From Pollutimonas bauzanensis (lineage in GTDB: Bacteria; Pseudomonadota; Gammaproteobacteria; Burkholderiales; Burkholderiaceae_B), in the NCBI RefSeq assembly GCF_900129885.1, contig NZ_FQXE01000003.1, positions 248,001 to 312,000 on the forward strand: a DNA stretch of 64,000 bases. The letters run 5' to 3'. This document shows, piece by piece, positions 62,920-64,000 of the stretch (positions are counted from its first letter, which is position 1; each line of letters starts with the position of its first letter). The position numbers were made by a program, and so were the translations under genes. The notes under the pieces are model-generated. The model worked only from the letters and a program-made list of their open reading frames with translations, was not told where the DNA came from and did not search any database.

Positions 62920-64000
62920 CTACAGGCGGTCGCGCCTGTCGCCGCGGACAAAGCCGACCAGCGGCCCGTCGATGCCGCGGCCTATGGCCAGCACCTTGAA
63001 CAATTCGCCCATCTCGGCTTCGGACAGCAATTTCTGCGCCGCGGACAAGGTCCGCGCCTGGGCCGCCGTATCGGCTTGCGCCAGCAGCTCGGGCATGCCG
63101 GCGTTCATCAGGAAGCGCGCCTGCGAGGTATAGCCCAGCACATCCAGGCCGCCTTCCAGGGCGGCATCGGCCATCGCGGTGAAGTCGACATGGGTGGTGA
63201 TGTCCTGCAGGCCCGCGTAAACCAGGGGCTGGCTATGGGCGTGGTGGCGAAAATGGCACATCAGCGTGCCCTCGTTGCGTTGAGGGTGATAATACTCGCG
63301 TTGCGGAAAGCCGTAATCGATCAGCAAGGCCGCCCCCCGCTTCAGCCAGGAGCCCATCTGCGCCACCCAGGTTTCGGCCTGGCGGTTGATTTCCGACTGA
63401 TAGCCGGGCAGCGGCGGCATGCGGCCGGCGATGGCGTCCTGCAGCGGCTGGCTGGCCAGGCGCTGCGCCAGTTCAAAGGGGGATCCCTCGCTCCCGGAGC
63501 CCGCGCCGTATCCGGCGAGGCCTCTTGCAGGCAGGCCTGGCCCGGCGCGAACGCCGATCTCCATGACCCGGCCGTCATCGCTCCAGCGAAACAGGGTGGC
63601 CGGCATGGCGTCCAGGACTTCGTTGGCCAGTACACAGCCGCAAAAGGCTTCCGGCAGGGCGTCGAGCCAGCTTACGCTTGCGCCGAAGCCGGCAAGCCGC
63701 TGCCGCTGCCGCGCCCGCAAATCGGCCGATACTTCGAGTATTTGGTAGACGGGCTCGATGCCCAGCCCGCGCAGGGCTGGAATCATGGCCTCCGCCAGCG
63801 CGCCCGATCCGGCGCCGAACTCCAGCACATGGGTGTCATTGCTGGCCTCGAGCACCTGCGCGACCTGCCGCGCCAGGGTCTGGCCGAACAGCGGCGTCAT
63901 TTCGGGCGCCGTGGTGAAGTCGCCGGTAGGCAGGGCCGCGCCGAATTTGGTGTTGCCCGCGGCGTAATAGCCCAGGCCTGGCGCATAAAGCGTCAGGTTC
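62920..64000 (-). CDS. SAM-dependent methyltransferase, MidA/NDUFAF7 family (5' end outside window)
   Basis: About 360 C-terminal residues visible; the frame is open to the window edge and codes for LTLYAPGLGYYAAGNTKFG before the first internal Met, so the start lies beyond 64000. SAM-binding motif HVLEFGAGSGALAEAM, then YQILEVSADLRARQ and GCVLANEVLDAMP. The human homologue methylates an arginine of a complex I subunit; the bacterial role is unproven. Convergent with cca. Confidence 0.9.
   Translation of the reverse strand, partial: NLTLYAPGLGYYAAGNTKFGAALPTGDFTTAPEMTPLFGQTLARQVAQVLEASNDTHVLEFGAGSGALAEAMIPALRGLGIEPVYQILEVSADLRARQRQRLAGFGASVSWLDALPEAFCGCVLANEVLDAMPATLFRWSDDGRVMEIGVRAGPGLPARGLAGYGAGSGSEGSPFELAQRLASQPLQDAIAGRMPPLPGYQSEINRQAETWVAQMGSWLKRGAALLIDYGFPQREYYHPQRNEGTLMCHFRHHAHSQPLVYAGLQDITTHVDFTAMADAALEGGLDVLGYTSQARFLMNAGMPELLAQADTAAQARTLSAAQKLLSEAEMGELFKVLAIGRGIDGPLVGFVRGDRRDRL

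Overview
The window is a GC-rich, densely packed chromosomal segment with short intergenic gaps and many ATGA, GTGA or TAATG gene overlaps. Gene content and order point to a betaproteobacterium of the order Burkholderiales, most likely family Alcaligenaceae (Bordetella/Achromobacter/Pusillimonas relatives). Supporting points are a Bug-family periplasmic binding protein, tandem lpxL genes followed by dapF-DUF484-xerC, a dksA-hslV-hslU block, an ahcY-holin-metF block under an SAH riboswitch, and the dprA/def/fmt neighbourhood. I cannot fix the genus from sequence alone. I see no rRNA, tRNA, prophage, transposase or CRISPR array.

Layout. 1-5.5 kb: the end of a 4-aminobutyrate aminotransferase gene and a complete polyamine-type ABC importer. 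5.5-6.05 kb: a gene-free stretch of tandem repeats and nested inverted repeats. 6-9.7 kb (minus strand): a Bug protein, a small membrane protein coupled to HMG-CoA lyase, and dprA. 9.8-19 kb: def-fmt-methyltransferase, then envelope genes (GT25 glycosyltransferase, waaC, waaA, galU) mixed with a gamma-carbonic anhydrase homologue, a 2-hydroxyacid dehydrogenase and a DMT exporter. 19.3-27.1 kb: birA-coaX, a PBP5-type carboxypeptidase gene, a D-amino acid transaminase gene, and the lipoate block (ybeD-lipB-enoyl-CoA hydratase-like-lipA) ending in a clear terminator.

27.2-30.9 kb is a small denitrification island: nirV-like gene, a Crp/Fnr-type regulator, copper nitrite reductase nirK and a c-type cytochrome. 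The nirV-like gene and nirK share a near-identical upstream segment carrying an Fnr/NnrR-type box. 31-40.1 kb holds a five-gene dipeptide-type ABC operon ending in an N-formylglutamate amidohydrolase, then divergent C45 peptidase and class III aminotransferase genes. 40.1-48.3 kb contains a GNAT gene, a CusF-like gene, hslVU (with a good heat-shock promoter), dksA, a His-rich CobW-family GTPase, zur and znuCBA. A perfect Zur-type palindrome separates zur from znu, so this is a zinc homeostasis region.

48.4-52.7 kb (minus strand) reads lpxL-lpxL-dapF-DUF484-xerC. 52.8-58.9 kb is a methyl-cycle region (metK with a long structured leader, ahcY behind an SAH riboswitch, metF) interrupted by a DUF2478/DUF364 pair with a 22-bp palindrome and a three-way-junction-like repeat upstream. 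58.9-64 kb carries 5-formyl-THF cyclo-ligase, a soluble-lytic-transglycosylase-type lipoprotein, cca and the end-truncated midA-type methyltransferase gene.
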